Assembly (NCBI RefSeq): GCF_910592395.1
Contig: NC_088318.1
Location: 1 to 62,000 of the forward strand
Reading direction: 5' to 3'
DNA length: 62,000 nt
DNA from: Lineus longissimus
Taxonomy: Eukaryota; Nemertea; Pilidiophora; Heteronemertea; Lineidae
Shown here: positions 31,841 through 46,095 of the stretch, one piece after another
Layout of the letters: each line of letters opens with the position of its first letter
Numbering within the stretch: position 1 is the stretch's first letter
Notes under the pieces: generated by a model
The model's input: the letters and a program-made list of their open reading frames with translations, nothing else
The model's database searches: none
What the model was told of the DNA's origin: nothing
Translations under genes and position numbers: made by a program

Positions 31841-34715
31841 GCCCTCTAAGTAATGACCTTCTTGTCTACAGGCAACTGATAATCTATCGTCCGTGAATGG
31901 CACCAAATAGATCGCGCATCGACGGATGATCGTGAGGTGTGGCGATTATAAGGCGGAGACTCAGTGGCCATAAGATCAGCGATTACGGCGATGTTTGTTC
32001 CCCACGTATAGTAGGTAGTTTTCTACCCGACATACAGTAGCTGTGGTTTGTTTGAGAGCAGATAAGAGGGAAAATAGTGAAAAACACATGGTACACCAGA
32101 CCTTGGTAGGCTTCCACTACTCTCGTCTTACTTGATGACGGTTATTCTAAGATCGCTTCCATAATGATTTTGACGCGGGAAGGGCATTGTGCATGTTGCA
32201 CGAGCGAAATCCGCTTTTAATACAGAGCAACCCACTGATTGTTCGCTTTTTTGTCCTACCGCTAACTCCCCACAGAAAGGCATTGATTTCATCAGGGCTT
32301 TGAAATATCGAGAGGCGGAGTATATTTAAAATCACTGATTTCGTCAGGATGGTAAGGTACGGAGCCACAGGAACTTTTAGATGTGCGATACGATCGTGAC
32401 CATTTCCCACTTCCGCCACTTTTGTTCGTGCGTTGACAGAATGGGTGTTACGAATAAAGACTAGTAAATGAGTTTACTTCAGTTTTGTACAGGAAGATAT
32501 TGTGTGGAAATGTTCATGAAGTGACGTGAAATGTACGTGAATATGTGGCCACAATTATTGGGTATTAGTGTCTACCGGGGAACAAAGGCCTCATCTGTAA
32601 GACATATTTCGTCTTGACCATCACTTAACTCGAAAGACGCATGGGAATTTCCGATATTTCGACAACTTGCTTTTTAATCGTCTTCCCCAAAAGAAGCTTT
32701 ACGTTGGCTCCTAACTGCCTTAGACGAACATCTGTAATCCGTCGATGAAAGCTAGTGAGAAATATCGACTTCCCTCACACTTGCTAATGTAAGTTGTGAT
32801 TAGGAGGCTGGTGAGGGTAATGCTATAAGATGGCATTGTCATAAGCAGGAGATAACAATAAGGAGGTGACTAAACTACTAGACACAATCCAGCGTTGTAT
32901 TAGTTGGAGTTACTTGGTTACTGCCGCGGCCTGAAGACATGTCAACCAGAATACATGTATGTTGAAAATTCGCAATCGATCATATCGGTTACTTCAGCGA
33001 TCATCGATATCAGGAGTTTGTTATTTATTATATACCACACATATTCACCTGGAAGAACTCTACACTGCCGCTGATGGTACAACCTTCAACAAGCCTTTAG
33101 GTATCAAACACAACATAAATAAACATCCCAAATTTTATTGCAAAATATAAAGTAAACAGTTCCTCGACTTAATCAGATACACAGATAAGTAAATAAATCA
33201 CCAATAAAACGAGGCATCAATTTGATAAGCTTCTCATTTTTCAGTATGAACCTCCATTGTATTCCTTCTGTTATTACCTGATTGATTTGAAAATTACATC
33301 CAGTATGGCAAACCTGGTATAAATGTCTTGAAAGCAGTTCATCAAGACACAACCGTTCGCCTTAAAGGGACCGTTCTCCTTCAAGGGGTTAAGATGGTCA
33401 GCAAAAACCCCCATTTCATTACTAGGCACACGCTAGGGCACTTTCACAGAATGGTACAGCAGATCGAAGCAGGTTGCCCTTACGGTGACAAAGAAAGAAT
33501 GAAGATACCTTTATTGCACGACCGGAAATTGCATACTCTCGAATTCAGGTGATTTCCCTTGCTCCGGCAACATGAAAGGAAGGGCCGCTGATATTATTTT
33601 AGTTAATGCATTTTAGTATGCTGTTGGATGAGCATGGCTCTGGATTACTAACTGAGGTGTTCACAAATAAACTATTCACAGGAGGTCACCGTTCTATGGA
33701 TGCAGTGATAAAGGCATTCGATTAGGAAGATTTTAAGATTTCACATGCAAAAGCCACAAAAAGCCATTCCGGAAAAATCAGATAATATCATGGTAAATTG
33801 AAGTTGGCAGTACCCGGGCTCTGAATACCAAACCGCTTCACCGGAAACGGTCTACCGTATTCAAACTCATCTATTTAGCCTATTCAAACTGGTGGACCAA
33901 GGAAAAGCATCCGACTTTAGAAAAGTTGCATTCACTCGAAAATACCTGAAGTGGATTTCGTTGATTTTGCGTCTGAACTTGTCATTTACCGTTTTAGTTG
34001 TTGCTCTCCGACCGACACATACCAGTTCACCAGCAAAGGGGTCCGTCCAACTGCCCTACTAATATTGGACTAAATAACCAAGGACATTTTAAGATGTCAA
34101 TGTTGTCCTGGCATGCTGGTAAGGCACACACAGCTTTCCGGGATGTTGTTATTTTCCTACAGTACAGATTAAGGTTATGAAGAAGTCAACCATGTACATT
34201 TTTTAAAACCTCGAAACGGAAGCCGATTATAGGCATTCTACCGTGTTTGATGATAGGCGAATGCCCAGGTTATTAGTGAACTCGACTTGTTTTCGTTAGC
34301 AGAGTTTCTCAAGGCTCCTCCATGAAATAAGCCGGTGGTCTTACCGGGGCGAGGTTATTGCATTATCCACTTTGCATCAGTAGCAATCCGAGCACATGAC
34401 ATAAAATGTGTCTAAGCATCTGTAATGGCTGTTGAGAAAATGACTTTCATCTCTTGGGCCACGTATCGGTTGCTGACGTGACACTAAAGTCAAGTTTATG
34501 AAGATAATGCTAATGTCATCATCGGTAACGAAATCATCAACAATTACTCACAACTGGGTAGATAAATGCCCTTGCGAGACTGAACATGATGTACCGCCGA
34601 GCAGGATCTCGACAGGCCATCCGTATTTAAGGAAATGGTAATAATCTCTGATGCGAGAAGATTTGGCGGAGGAAGGATTTTGTCAACCACTATAAGTTCG
34701 ACCAGAATAGTTTAT
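31841..34715. other. No gene seen
   Basis: Single-copy-looking DNA. Short frames at 32147-32419 (minus), 32959-33150, 33328-33552 and 33998-34180 (plus) are not recognised. The last base pairs of 33328-33552 abut a weak donor (TTCAG|GTGATT), which is not enough for an exon call. Confidence 0.4.
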
Positions 34716-34719
34716 ACGA

Positions 34720-34815
34720 TCTTAGCCAAGAAGACACGAATCTTCGGTAGGACGGTGGAAGGGATCCCGCCTGTCGCGCTAAAGGCCCGGGTTCGATCCC
34801 CGGAAGGGCCGGTTA
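34720..34815 (+). mobile_element. tRNA-like SINE head (B box)
   Basis: CCCGGGTTCGATCCCCGG at 34785-34802 is a well-formed T-arm with a B box. CTTAGCCAAGAAG about 70 bp upstream may be a decayed A box. The spacing is too long for a tRNA and no acceptor stem forms. A short T run follows (34818-34828). Confidence 0.4.
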
Positions 34816-37800
34816 TACATTTTTTTTGAACTGTTGTTCTAATCCAACACTGTGGCTTTCTATGGTCGTCTGTTGTACTTTTGAGCATCACATTATCACC
34901 AATATCACGCCTATATCTACGACATGCCCAATGAAACCTCACCCAAGATATCATCTGCCTTAGCGATGTAATAGCATCACGTAGTGAAACTAACCTAAAG
35001 TATAAGGATCATAGTCGATGAATATCAGTACGTATGACGACAACACGCTCTTAGACTAATAGAATGATAGTCGTGCCTTGTCCCGAAGCTAGATACCAGT
35101 ACAACACTGTTTTCTTTATTAAAATCGTGTAAGAATCTCACCTAATCGAGACACGCCCTGAGTTTCGTAACATTAAGCAAAACTTAATCGTACAATTCGT
35201 ATATAATTGCATTCCTGAAGGCTAGAAACTTTTTCGGAAAATAAAAAATGAGACACTCATCTTCGAGTTAACGAAACAGGTATGATGGGGGTTTTGAAGA
35301 TTGAACCAGAGTATCAACAAAGATGTATGCAAGAAATAACACTCCCTCGAAATGCTACTTATTTATAAGGTAGACGAATGATCCTACCCTCAAGGTAACC
35401 AGCAACCACCGTAGACCTCCTGAAGTTTTTGTGTGTCACTTTCTCTCTTCAAATACAACCCCAGTTTCTTCACTGAGCAAAAAGTATTAAAGATATCTTA
35501 TTGTAAATTTACTAGTTTGTGTATAGCAGGCACAAGTCCTACTATGCAAAGTATTAATGCTGTGGGTTAGAGCGTCTTTTAGATATTTTGTAACAATGGG
35601 ACGTTTTTCCACTCAGCTCTGTGCCACGCTTCTTGTCTGATACCATGAGGCCCTTTGACGTAACAGGATGAGCAGTAGCCAGAAGGCACATTTACAATTT
35701 TGAACTGCTCAAAATGAACCAACACCATCAGTCCCAAAACTTTCTTGACTCTGAAATGTTTTCATAATTTTGAACAGACGAAAGATGAAAAAAATTCTGA
35801 ATCCAAATTTTGCATAATCTCCGTTTTATTTCAACGTAAATACATAAGTCTAAAAACAATTCAGAGCTGCTGGAAGTTTCTGAGCGAAGATTTCGCCAAC
35901 AACAGCTGGTGCAGGTTTGCGGTATATTCAGCTTAAGCCTTATTGGAATCTGTGAGTTTCCCATGTTCATATGGCTTCACCGCAACTCAAACAATGCCTA
36001 GTGAGGTGTGGCCTTGAGAAGAACAAGATCAAGACATGTTGTAGCTTACACAGTATGAAATCGACATGGCTTCGGGCTGTCAAGTTGAGAATGAGCTCCA
36101 CTGGTGCTGATTTACGTGAAATGTCAGGATGGTCGTAGTCAGTCATCCCTATGATGAGATCATTCATTCGTCCTTAAGATGACTTGACATGATGCACTCA
36201 AATAGTTGAGTCATCTATTTCAAGTTGTATAACTTGACACGAACCATTCTTTACTTTCTACCTACAGATACCTTGGAACAAACAATAAATGGCGAACCAG
36301 CAACCAATAAAAAACTAAGCTCCTGTCAGCTCGATAATTCCTTGAACTGCAATATTAGGGTGTTTTGAAAGTGTTATGAACTAGCAAGGCTTAAGGCTAT
36401 GCCAAGAAAAAATATCAATTTTAAATTGTAAAGCCAAACGCTGAGCAGATGTTATCTGCTGTCGCTGGTATATTTATCTTTAACCAGTTGAGGTTGATAT
36501 CTAAAATGTGCAAGACATGTCCATAACAACCTCAGAACACTTCCGAAAATCATTATTAGTGATCAGTATTTAGTCTGTTGCTACATGAGGAGGCGCATGG
36601 AGGCGAAGAGGCACATTATCCCACTGGTCACCTAAATCCCACACCCAAGTTGTCCCTTTAAAGCCGCAGTGGCATTAAAACATGGCATTTAACCGAAAGA
36701 GATTGGCCAATTACAGTTAATCAATCCATGTATTGTGGTTGTAATGATTATGGTCGTGGCAATTGAGCCAGAGCTCACAAATGACCTAAATTCTTAATCC
36801 AGGTATAAAATGGATTGACAAAACAAGGTCTGCATAATCGATTCGACAGAAATTGCATTAATTTTAACTTCAGCAAGATTGTTTTTGGTATCTATACCTG
36901 ATAGCTAAGACCATTCTCTAAGCTGTCCAATGATAGTCTCATCAATTGGCCGTCCTCTTCCCAAATACTCAAGCGGACACCAATGTCCACACTTGGTGAG
37001 GCTAAAACCTAGTTTTATTCAATCCGTCTGTGCCTAATGGTCCCCGTCAGTGCTGGTGATACACGACCATAGTACATTTGTATTTACCATCTCCCTTTTG
37101 TTTAATTATCTGTGACGCGAATGTAATCGATGCCTTCCGCCGCCATCAATTATGCGACCAACAATAGACATTTCCGATAAGAATGGACGTCTCAAAAATC
37201 ACCAGTCAGAAATAGTCCATACTAGGTCTACTGTTGTATGGCCGTGGGTGCTGAAAAAGATAATTCCATGTCATGCTTGGACAGTTCTGTAGCTTCTTTC
37301 TCACCGTCATTTCCTGGTATTCTTTTACATTTTTAATAAGTATCTATCATCACCTGAACAAATTGCAGGATCAAACTTCTGGATAGCCCCCCCCCCCCCC
37401 ACCCTAAGTACTTGTTTTGGTCATGACATCCTATTGCCCACCCTCCAACTTGGGAGACCCGAAGCAGAAAAAAAACCACACCATTTAACTAGAACCAGGC
37501 GATGCCTCCCATCCGCTTTCCCCATTTTCTTCCCAATCGACCTTGCCCGATTCGATAACAAAGAACAAAATAAGAACTCTTGATTTTATTTTACACTGGA
37601 GCAATAATTTCATTTGGCCAAAATTAACTGACTGCTTTTTTGCTCTTACAGAAAGACCACCTTACTAGTACATGTTTATGGCTGATTCTCAATACATTAC
37701 ACAATCAATTAGAGCTGCAAAGTGGTCGGGTAGTAGTGGGTGTGTACCTTTAGTTGGATCCCACAAGTACAATCATTTCTTGCCGTGCTAAAACATGATT

Positions 37801-39640
37801 CATCGCCTGAAGAGTCAATGGAGTCAGATTCTGTGGTACGAAGCTCATGCCTTTGATTGGTCAGAATAAAGTTGACACAAGTCACGCAGACGCCCAATTG
37901 GCGTCCTCATGAGGCTAGTGTGCAGACAAAATCAACGGCCAAGCTATATGGTGATCAGCCGTTGGGACCAGGCAACTCTTACCTCTTTAGAGAGAAATAA
38001 ATAAGCAAATATACCAATACAGAACAATCACTCGCTATCACCAAGACCTTTATGTACTGCCTTTTTGCGACAACATTGATCTATGTAACTTTCGATCTTA
38101 CCATCCGCAGAACTAATTGAGGCAGGCTCTCTAAAACTATTCTGTCTTACAATCTGCAACTATTTCATAGTTTGTTCTTCTTAATCCGTCTCCATAGACA
38201 TATTCCTTTTCCACACTTTTACTCTTTTTCAATTCCTGTCCCTATGATCACTGTCTTTCCGTATTGTACAGTCATTTATCTAAAGAATCCCAAACCTAGT
38301 GTAGAATATCAATCGGGCAACAGTGGACAGGACGTGACAATGCAATGCCAGTAAATTCACTACGAGAATAATCCATGCAATTCATGTATGATTCTCATTC
38401 ACAATAACTTCAGGCAATGAACCGAGTAGATGTTTTACCGTCACTGCCCTCGAGCTATGAATTTTATCCATCTCATGGTTGCTTAACCACTGCACCTGTA
38501 CGACAAAAACCCTCGCGAGAAAAGCGCCGTGAAATGTGGCAAGATACGCGAATTTGAAAGAAGCTGAAATAACAGCCTTCAATACCCTTGAGGAGAACGA
38601 AGTATTCAGCAATTAAAATGGTAGCATTAGTGAGGGTGAAGTATCTTTCTGTCTACATTTCATGTAGAGCACTGCCGCATGATGAAACATAACGGGATTA
38701 ATGATCAAGTCAACTTGCAACGTATTATCTCTTCGAATGGGGTCACTTGTTATTCACCGTCCTGTAATAACTCAACTTTCCATATAAACCCGGGAAATAC
38801 ATTCAATAAATCAGACTGACTAAACCAAATGAGAATAAACTCTTGAACTGTGGAGAGTAAGACCAGATACCAGTAATGTGATGTGTTCCTTTCGTGCTCT
38901 CATCTCACTCGAGATTGCAAACGATTCATCTCCGAGCGTGTCAACGATTCACAAGCTTATCAGGTTCCTTGGGAGGGACTGGCCAATTTAGTGACGGTCA
39001 GGGAATACAGGTGCCATGATTTAATTCGAATAGGGCTAACAATATCAGTGTGATTGGTAGAGGAAGCGTGTTACTGGCCGCTTGTAGCCGCCCTGCATCA
39101 CTAGCCGTGTATCACTTCCGTGTCAATTGTCTTTGGATGCGTCGAAAGCAGAGTGACATGTTTCCGCCATTGTCGGGCATGTCATTACACTATCTTAAAG
39201 TCCTTCAACAAACATACCAGACAACTTAACGGGCTACCCAGAAAGCTTTTTCGGTTTAAATTTAGCTAAACCATGATTGGTTGGGCCTGATTGGTTGATC
39301 AGAGATATCAAAGTCTGATCACATGATCCGATTTGGATAATCTTCAAACAGGTCGTACACAGATTTGACACGACATATCGCTTTTTCTATTTTTATCATC
39401 CAAATTGTCACGCTCATTACTGTAACAGATATGTTATTCCTCTCACCATGCAGTATCTATCTGAGTCAATCGGATCCCGCCATAGCCTTAGAGGTGGCTC
39501 ATAAATCGGCTGCAGTCATGGTTTCTCATCACTATGACACACCAACGTCAGAGCAGACCAAAGAAAAACCTACGTTAATCGAGACACCAATAACTACCTC
39601 AAGCATATCTTAAATGCTTAGGGATGAACGTTTTTGGATC
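34816..39640. other. No gene seen
   Basis: 4.8 kb of AT-rich DNA with scattered frames of 60-82 codons, none recognised. The plus frame 39365-39613 starts with a hydrophobic stretch but has no clear signal-peptide charge pattern or splice context. A minus segment at 37765-37870 ends in an AAG|GTACAC donor-like site. A run of about 14 C is at 37387-37400. Confidence 0.35.
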
Positions 39641-39644
39641 TTCC

Positions 39645-39800
39645 CCATATAGCAGTGATTCCATACAATAAACAACAAGGGAGACCATGATTTTTCAGTA
39701 GAGGGAAAATGTGTCAGTCTTTTTTCAGCGTTGCCAAAAAATAATTGAAAACACTCCGAAGCGGAAGCACATGGTTACATCGGCCCTCACTCGACATCAA
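39645..39800 (-). mobile_element. MITE family 1, degenerate copy 3
   Basis: Shares, in the same order as 7002-7181, a GGAGACCATGATTTTTCAGTA-type block (39681-39701), GTCAGTCTTTTTTCAGCGTT-type and CAAAAAATAATTGAAAACACTC-like blocks (39713-39757), then a GGTTACATCGG-like end. It is much more diverged than the two subtelomeric copies and its ends are not well defined. Confidence 0.45.
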
Positions 39801-41931
39801 TGGTAACGCCAATGAGCTAGCTAGACCGAGACCTCATCTGTTCACCTCGCTGCTCAGGTCAATATGAACGGGCCAGAGATTATGGTCACTCAAAGACGTG
39901 ACACTCTTATGACTAGGGCGCTATTAGTAGACATTAATTCATATCACCATACATATTGGCTAATAAGCGCGGCAGCTGGATCACAATCGTGGCCGCTGCT
40001 GTGTGACACTGCAACCAAACAGCATCCCGCTCGACGCCTCTGCTGATGAGTTGACTGAGGGTACACAGTCACCTTTGATGGCCATGGACACGCAACATTG
40101 CTATTTTGTGATCAATTGAATAAAACCGGAACGGGGTGTCCCTGGAGCGGCACGAGGTACACAAATAAAGATATACGTTTAACCATCTGAGACTGATTTC
40201 GTTCCAGTAAAGTTCCGATAGCGACATAGCTCAAGTCAGAGTCAGAGCACATGAGTATCACTCGTCTCACAAATACAAATATGATAAAGACATTCGTTAG
40301 GCTGTCACAAATCAGTGATTTTCTTCACTTGGCTCTCTTTTGTAGGTTGGTATAACTGGCTGTGCACAGCATTGTAATTACATGTTTCTCAGTCATCCTC
40401 TTCTGATTTCATAAAACACAGCAAGTGATAATTATGTCGAACATGTCATTCCCAAGTCAATTGGAATAATTAAAGTTTGCCACCAAATCAGATTATGAGC
40501 GCAATATATTCAAAGGTTATATCGTTTCATTATCAACTCCATGTTTTTAAAAGTCACAGTTGTCATGTCAATAACTGTACAGCGATCTATTAAACTTCTG
40601 CTCTATTCAAGCACCTTTTAGGCCGTTTGTTCTCCATAAAACAGGATAAGGGTATTTCGACTTGGTACCATTTGGATTGTATTCAGCGGAGGCAGTTTGC
40701 GTCCTTGGTCGGGTTAACACGTTGTGGTGCATCCTGATCATGGGTATCTAGGCTATCACACGACATAGCTGCTGATATTGGATTCAAAGTTGTGTTTTGT
40801 TGATGAAGTCGTTCTCTTCAACCATAGCCAACCAATGTTTTTCAGCTAAGCATTACAAATATAAAAAATGTGCTAATATCCTTAAAAATACATTTTCGGA
40901 GAAATTTCTTCATTTTCGGTTCTTTGACCTTTATAAAGGTAAAGTAGCATAAGGAACTTAAAGATATTTGACTTAAACTAAGCTTGTTCACATAACTAAG
41001 ATGCATACTGATAGGAAAGGAGTAAACTGCTTATTAAGAGTCACTTTGCTTTCATGTTCGATTATGATAGGCAGCGTGGAATATGTTAGAGCCAGAATTA
41101 TTATTGACTTACTAAAATATTTGGCCAGGGATTACTTAGCACTAAAGGTCATGTTTTCAACGTCTCAAAACATCGCAAATGCAAACGCGGCAAAGTTCTG
41201 CAGAGACACGATGCCGTAATATAAACTGAGGGAGAGGGTAAGGGGGTTTGAAGACTGATCTTACAAGAGGGGTCATCATCTAGTGGCTCTTATATATACC
41301 TTGAGCCGAGAAAAGCAGGGAGTCTAAAATCAAATTCTAACACAACATTGGGTGAACCCCTTTTCGATTGTGTACTCACATGATCTTTTTAACAGTCTTA
41401 CTCTCAATAAGATTGATTACATTCGTGAATTATCTATCACTTCTAATGATATAGTCAGAATCAGACACACGCAATCCTTTATGCATGATATATCCTGCAC
41501 GTGTTTCCCTCACCACTGGAAAAATAATGCTCAGGAAGTCGTCAGGTGAATAAAGATGAAATATGGACGAAATGCGGCCATATTCGTTCATTTTGAATTC
41601 GGAACAGAGAATTATCTTAGCTTTTTGACGGGTAGTTTATAATTGCCCATTTTCATTAGCGTTTCGTGACAGGTTTCGTTTAATGAAGCAATGGGGATTG
41701 CCTTTTGTTGTCATAGCCTTGGACTAGTAATCTATGCTGACGGTCACACTTGTTTCGAACTGACCACTCTAGTTCAAAAGTAAATGTACACTGTCTTTTT
41801 CACCCCGTGCGATGGTTCAAATCCTATCGGGCCCATATAAATTTATTACGCCGTGATAAAAATTTATATGAATCATATAAATAATCTCTCGCATTGATAT
41901 GTTGGGACGTTGTTAGAGACATCCGCATTCC
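39801..41931. other. No gene seen
   Basis: Short unrecognised frames only (39864-40046, 41001-41219, 41352-41549). GGTTCAAATCC at 41814-41824 is a B-box match without a placed A box. Confidence 0.4.
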
Positions 41932-42190
41932 GTCATCCGTCGACCTAATCTCCTGCCCCTGAATGCGAATGGCTCCATTGGTCACCTCAACCTCTCGCCC
42001 CAGAATGTCGCCAGTCATCCGTCGACCTAATCTCCTGCCCCTGAATGCGAATGGCTCCATTGGTCACCTCAACCTCTCGCCCCGGAATGTCTCCAGTCAT
42101 CCGTCGACCTAATCTCTTGCCCCTGAATGCGAATGGCTCCATTGGTCACCTCAACCTCTCGCCCCGGAATGTCTCCAGTCATCCGTCGAT
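41932..42190 (+). repeat. 82-bp minisatellite, three units, related to the 121-bp array
   Basis: GTCATCCGTCGACC starts at 41932, 42014 and 42096, exactly 82 bp apart, with a truncated fourth at 42178. The unit shares CCCTGAATGCGAATG, GGTCACCTCAA and CGCCCCGGAATGTCTCCAGT with the 121-bp unit, in compatible order. It ends in TCGATGTCAT, as the large array does near 6640. Confidence 0.9.
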
Positions 42191-45100
42191 GTCATCTATT
42201 ATGTTTTAAGATAACTCGGCCTTTGTCGCCTCTTTTTGATATAACGCCTGTGAACTACCCCGAAGTAATTTAGCCCCAGAGTTAACTTTCAAATTGAATT
42301 TCCTCTATTTACACTGAATTCATCAATGCTAATTAGATTTGAACACGAGCAGTGGTGCCAAGGGCTAATTAGGCAGACATACCTCTACTACCTTTGAGGA
42401 TAAGTCATTGGGTGATTTGACAAACTTTCTTCGATTGTGTCACCTGGGAGCGACATTCTTATTGACGAAAAGACAGGAAATCGTTCAGAGAAAACGAGAA
42501 GCCCCTCACATAGTGACAGAAAGACATATGCTCAAGAAGGTCTGCAAAATGGGCGATGAGGTTTGGTAAAAATGATGTTTATCTAATTACTGCCTTCACG
42601 TTACAGCGATATTTCCCTTTGTTTGGCTTACACTCGACACTTGGGTGATTAACACATGTTGGTGTCAACGGGTTTAAACTATTTTAAATTGACGTACAGA
42701 GTATAATATCACCAACTGTAGCCAACAGATAGGATGCCGTTGTACATTTTAAGTGTCACATTCTAGAGTAGCACTTGAAATATGCGTATTATCTAAAACG
42801 TACCTGGTATTTCAGACTTCATAATGAAACATGTCGAGGAGTGCTTTTGGAGAGGTTGAGCTTAACATATAGTTAACCACAATAACAAAAGTATGTTCAC
42901 CTTGCGACGCAGCAAGGCAACCTCATTTAAACAATGTAAGCCGATAAGGTGTTGCCAGGGCTTGCACCGACAAGTAATGCTCGTGCCTTGTCCGGTTATC
43001 CGACATGTTATTGAGACAAAGGAGATACTTCACGTTAGTGCGACACCTGGAATGTGTCCAGATCAGGTTCAGCTGATAATTGGACGAGTAATAAAGTTTC
43101 TTCCATTCTATCATTCGGTTTCTTTCTGCTTAAATGATATGAGTCCGCTACGATTACCAGATGGTCACATAATATCCCAGTTACAGCTTCCCACAAATAA
43201 CACGATAACACATTTAAAAGTTAGATTTGTTCACTGGCTCATGTTTAGTGCGAAGGTCACAAGTTCCCCTATTGGCTTCACTGCATGGCTTCCTCGACAC
43301 TGATGTTATTTGCCTTGCTGATGTCGATGGTGAAACTGTTGACAATTCGCAGTAACGAATAAATGAAAATATACTGACTTTGTAAGTGTTATCCTTTCAA
43401 GCTGGAATTTCTGCAAGAAATAAGAAAGGAAGAAATCTGTTTATGTGCTTACATTTAGAGAATATTTCGCCTAGATGACACCAGACACCTTCGTACTTAC
43501 TCCCTGTCTCGTCTTTCGTAAGGGTTGCAAAGCCTGTCTACTCTAACAAAGTTCAAAATTCTGAAAAATTTTCAAAAACTTTTGGGACTGATGATGATGC
43601 CAAAATACTGAGGGAGTGAAAAACACTCGAATAAAAAAACAGGGATGAATTGATTCAAAAAACGTGAGCAAAACGCAGTTATTAGTTTTCAACTGATAGC
43701 AACTGCCTGTACAAAAGATTCTCATGATAGCCCTCGTCCGTGGTGTTATAGTAATCAAGAGAGAGCTTCGCGCCGAGGTGTTAATTGCCGGGTTAATTGG
43801 AGACGCGGTCGCGACGGATTACAGCAATTAGGGCCTTTGGTCGGGTTAGAGGGGTGACTTTGGTCATTGGGACCGCCCAATCCAGTGGTCGTGGATGGTC
43901 ATGTTACTGAGGGCCTTGTAATAATAACTAGAGAGGAAACCATTCGGGACCGGCGTTTCTAATGTCGGTTTCTTCAAAATCCAGTCTCCAATGTTCTTTA
44001 ACGACATAGTTACTGGACATATCATCAAATGTCTCAGATATACTTGAATATACTCATCTAGATTGGGTGAAATCAAACCTTACAGCAGTATCTTCCGAAC
44101 ACTTCAGTAATCCGATGACTTGAAATAATCAGCCGATGTCATTGGCAGATAGAAGTTAAATGTTTGCCGGGAGCCTAATGTTTTAGGATAACTGAACATT
44201 ACTTAATCGTATTATGTGGGATGAAGATGATTTTCTATAAAAGTTTAATCAAAGTCTAATACATGATAATGCCGTTTCCTATGGCGAAGCTCGACTCTCT
44301 TGTTTTTTTGGCGTCTGTTGTTATAGAGACGCCGCATTATCATCTTCAACAGCAGCATTGGATGTCAATGATGAGCACGATAAGATTAGTGTCTCTCACA
44401 TTTGGCGCAATTTCAGTTCTGATTGGTTGAAATGTGTGACAAGGTCAAGTTTAGTTTAACTGTCCGTTCTATATTCAGGACACAATATCCCTCTCGATTC
44501 CGGTCATGTGGTAACAGGTCGTCACACATGAATACCACTGATAAACGACCGTATCAGAGGCGACCGCATATTCATACTCACCTTTGCAGCTTTCTTGATG
44601 AACTTCTCTATAAGCAAGCCAGAAAAACATCTTTAAAGCAATTGCCTTTCAATGCATTAAACTGGTGTTGTCTCCAATTGTAAATTAGATTTCTTAGTAT
44701 CATCATGATACCAAGATGCTTGTTTCTGTGGGGGGGGGGGGGTATCATCCGTCCAAGCTACCATCAACCCCAGCTGTGTGTGCGACATTGTCAGTGTTCC
44801 TGATGTGACAGATGACACTTCAGTAGAAAGTCCTCATCTTTGTCATGTTCATTTCACGACTTCAACATTCTGCACCTGTTATTTGAATATTTTATAAAAC
44901 ACATCATTCTGTCAGGATTCATGACCATAGATTTTCAGAACATTTTTGCGATCTTGCCTAAATTTCCCTTCACGTCAGTTCTGTCGTGTGAAATTCATCA
45001 TTACAACTCAACATAATATGCCCAACCACGCCAACTGTCACCAGATACCTAAAGAAGTCAACAAAAATGACCATTGCTATTCAACATTCGTATCCGAAAC

Positions 45101-46095
45101 ATAAACCTTTTTTTCTTGCAAAAATTGTTTGATGTTTGAGAAAACAAGGTATTTGTGATGGCTAATTGCCGTGTTAGCCATCTTTGAGGAAACTGAGAAC
45201 GGATGCTGGGTCCGCTACAGATCTGGTTGATGGCCAGATAACGAGGATAAGAACCTGGTTAATTATAGGAATAGACGTCGTGTAATCTAACCAGCGTGTC
45301 CAGGGGATGAGATGTCATACGGACATAGATAATATGGCATCAGCGCCGATAGTCACATGTGGCCGAGGAACAGATGCCTCATATATGCAGCGCCAGTTTC
45401 TAATGTGAGAAGAACGAAACAGTCGTGATCAGAGTAACAGCCCCAGGGGTAATTACAGTATGCGGCAAAGAAACGGTCAAACAATGTGTTAGTTGGGGTT
45501 TTAAAGAATGTCTTAAGGTTACACGAGGCATAACGCGTCACATGTAACTCTCAAGTTAACTTTATAATCAATTAGAGGAGTCGACTGGTTGTAATTCTGC
45601 TCTACCGTGGATATGAAAAGTTTTTGTTGGAATCACCAAGTCGATTTATAACATGGTGTTTCAGAATGGCTTAACACTGACGAGCAGACGTTCATACCGG
45701 ATATCTTATTTAAGATCGGCAATAGGATTAATGAACCTCATATATCGATTCGAGAAAAGCTTGCCAGGTCTTAATTCCCATGTCGATGAAATGAAAATCA
45801 CTCTTAATTATTAAAGCAAGCGAATGTGTCGTTCTTTCGATCAGCCACATTTAATCACATTCATTTCCTGTCTTTGAAAATGTGCCAGGGTGCTCATCCA
45901 GCTCTCTTGAGCTATCATAACAACAGGAAATCAATACAACTGGTCGCTTACTTTTTGAGGCATTCGAAAGTTCTTACCAATCATTGGCGGCTTTTTATGT
46001 TATAGGGCCTTTCAATTATATAAAAGATTCTGTCACAATGCGTTTTACCGATATTAGGATTAGGTGATCGCAGGTCACTTGAGGGTATTAGGGAA
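42191..46095. other. No gene seen
   Basis: Frames at 42893-43303 (plus, 136 codons), 43864-44076 (minus) and 44423-44683 (plus) are not recognised and lack paired splice sites. A run of about 14 G is at 44729-44742. Confidence 0.35.

Noticed and set aside
31406-31906. 166- and 134-codon minus-strand frames with a 14-residue repeat
   Set aside because: The 42-bp unit is a multiple of three and lacks stops in two frames; nothing outside the array supports coding.
34720-34745. Resemblance to the U2 snRNA 5' region (TTGGCTAAGATC on the minus strand)
   Set aside because: The match is about 12 bases, without the rest of U2; the adjacent B box makes a tRNA-like SINE more likely.
42893-43303. 136-codon plus frame
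   Set aside because: Composition looks random and no motif or splice context is seen.
18040-44742. Runs of 13-14 G or C (near 18045, 37390, 44730)
   Set aside because: Simple homopolymers that could also reflect sequencing or assembly error; no associated feature.
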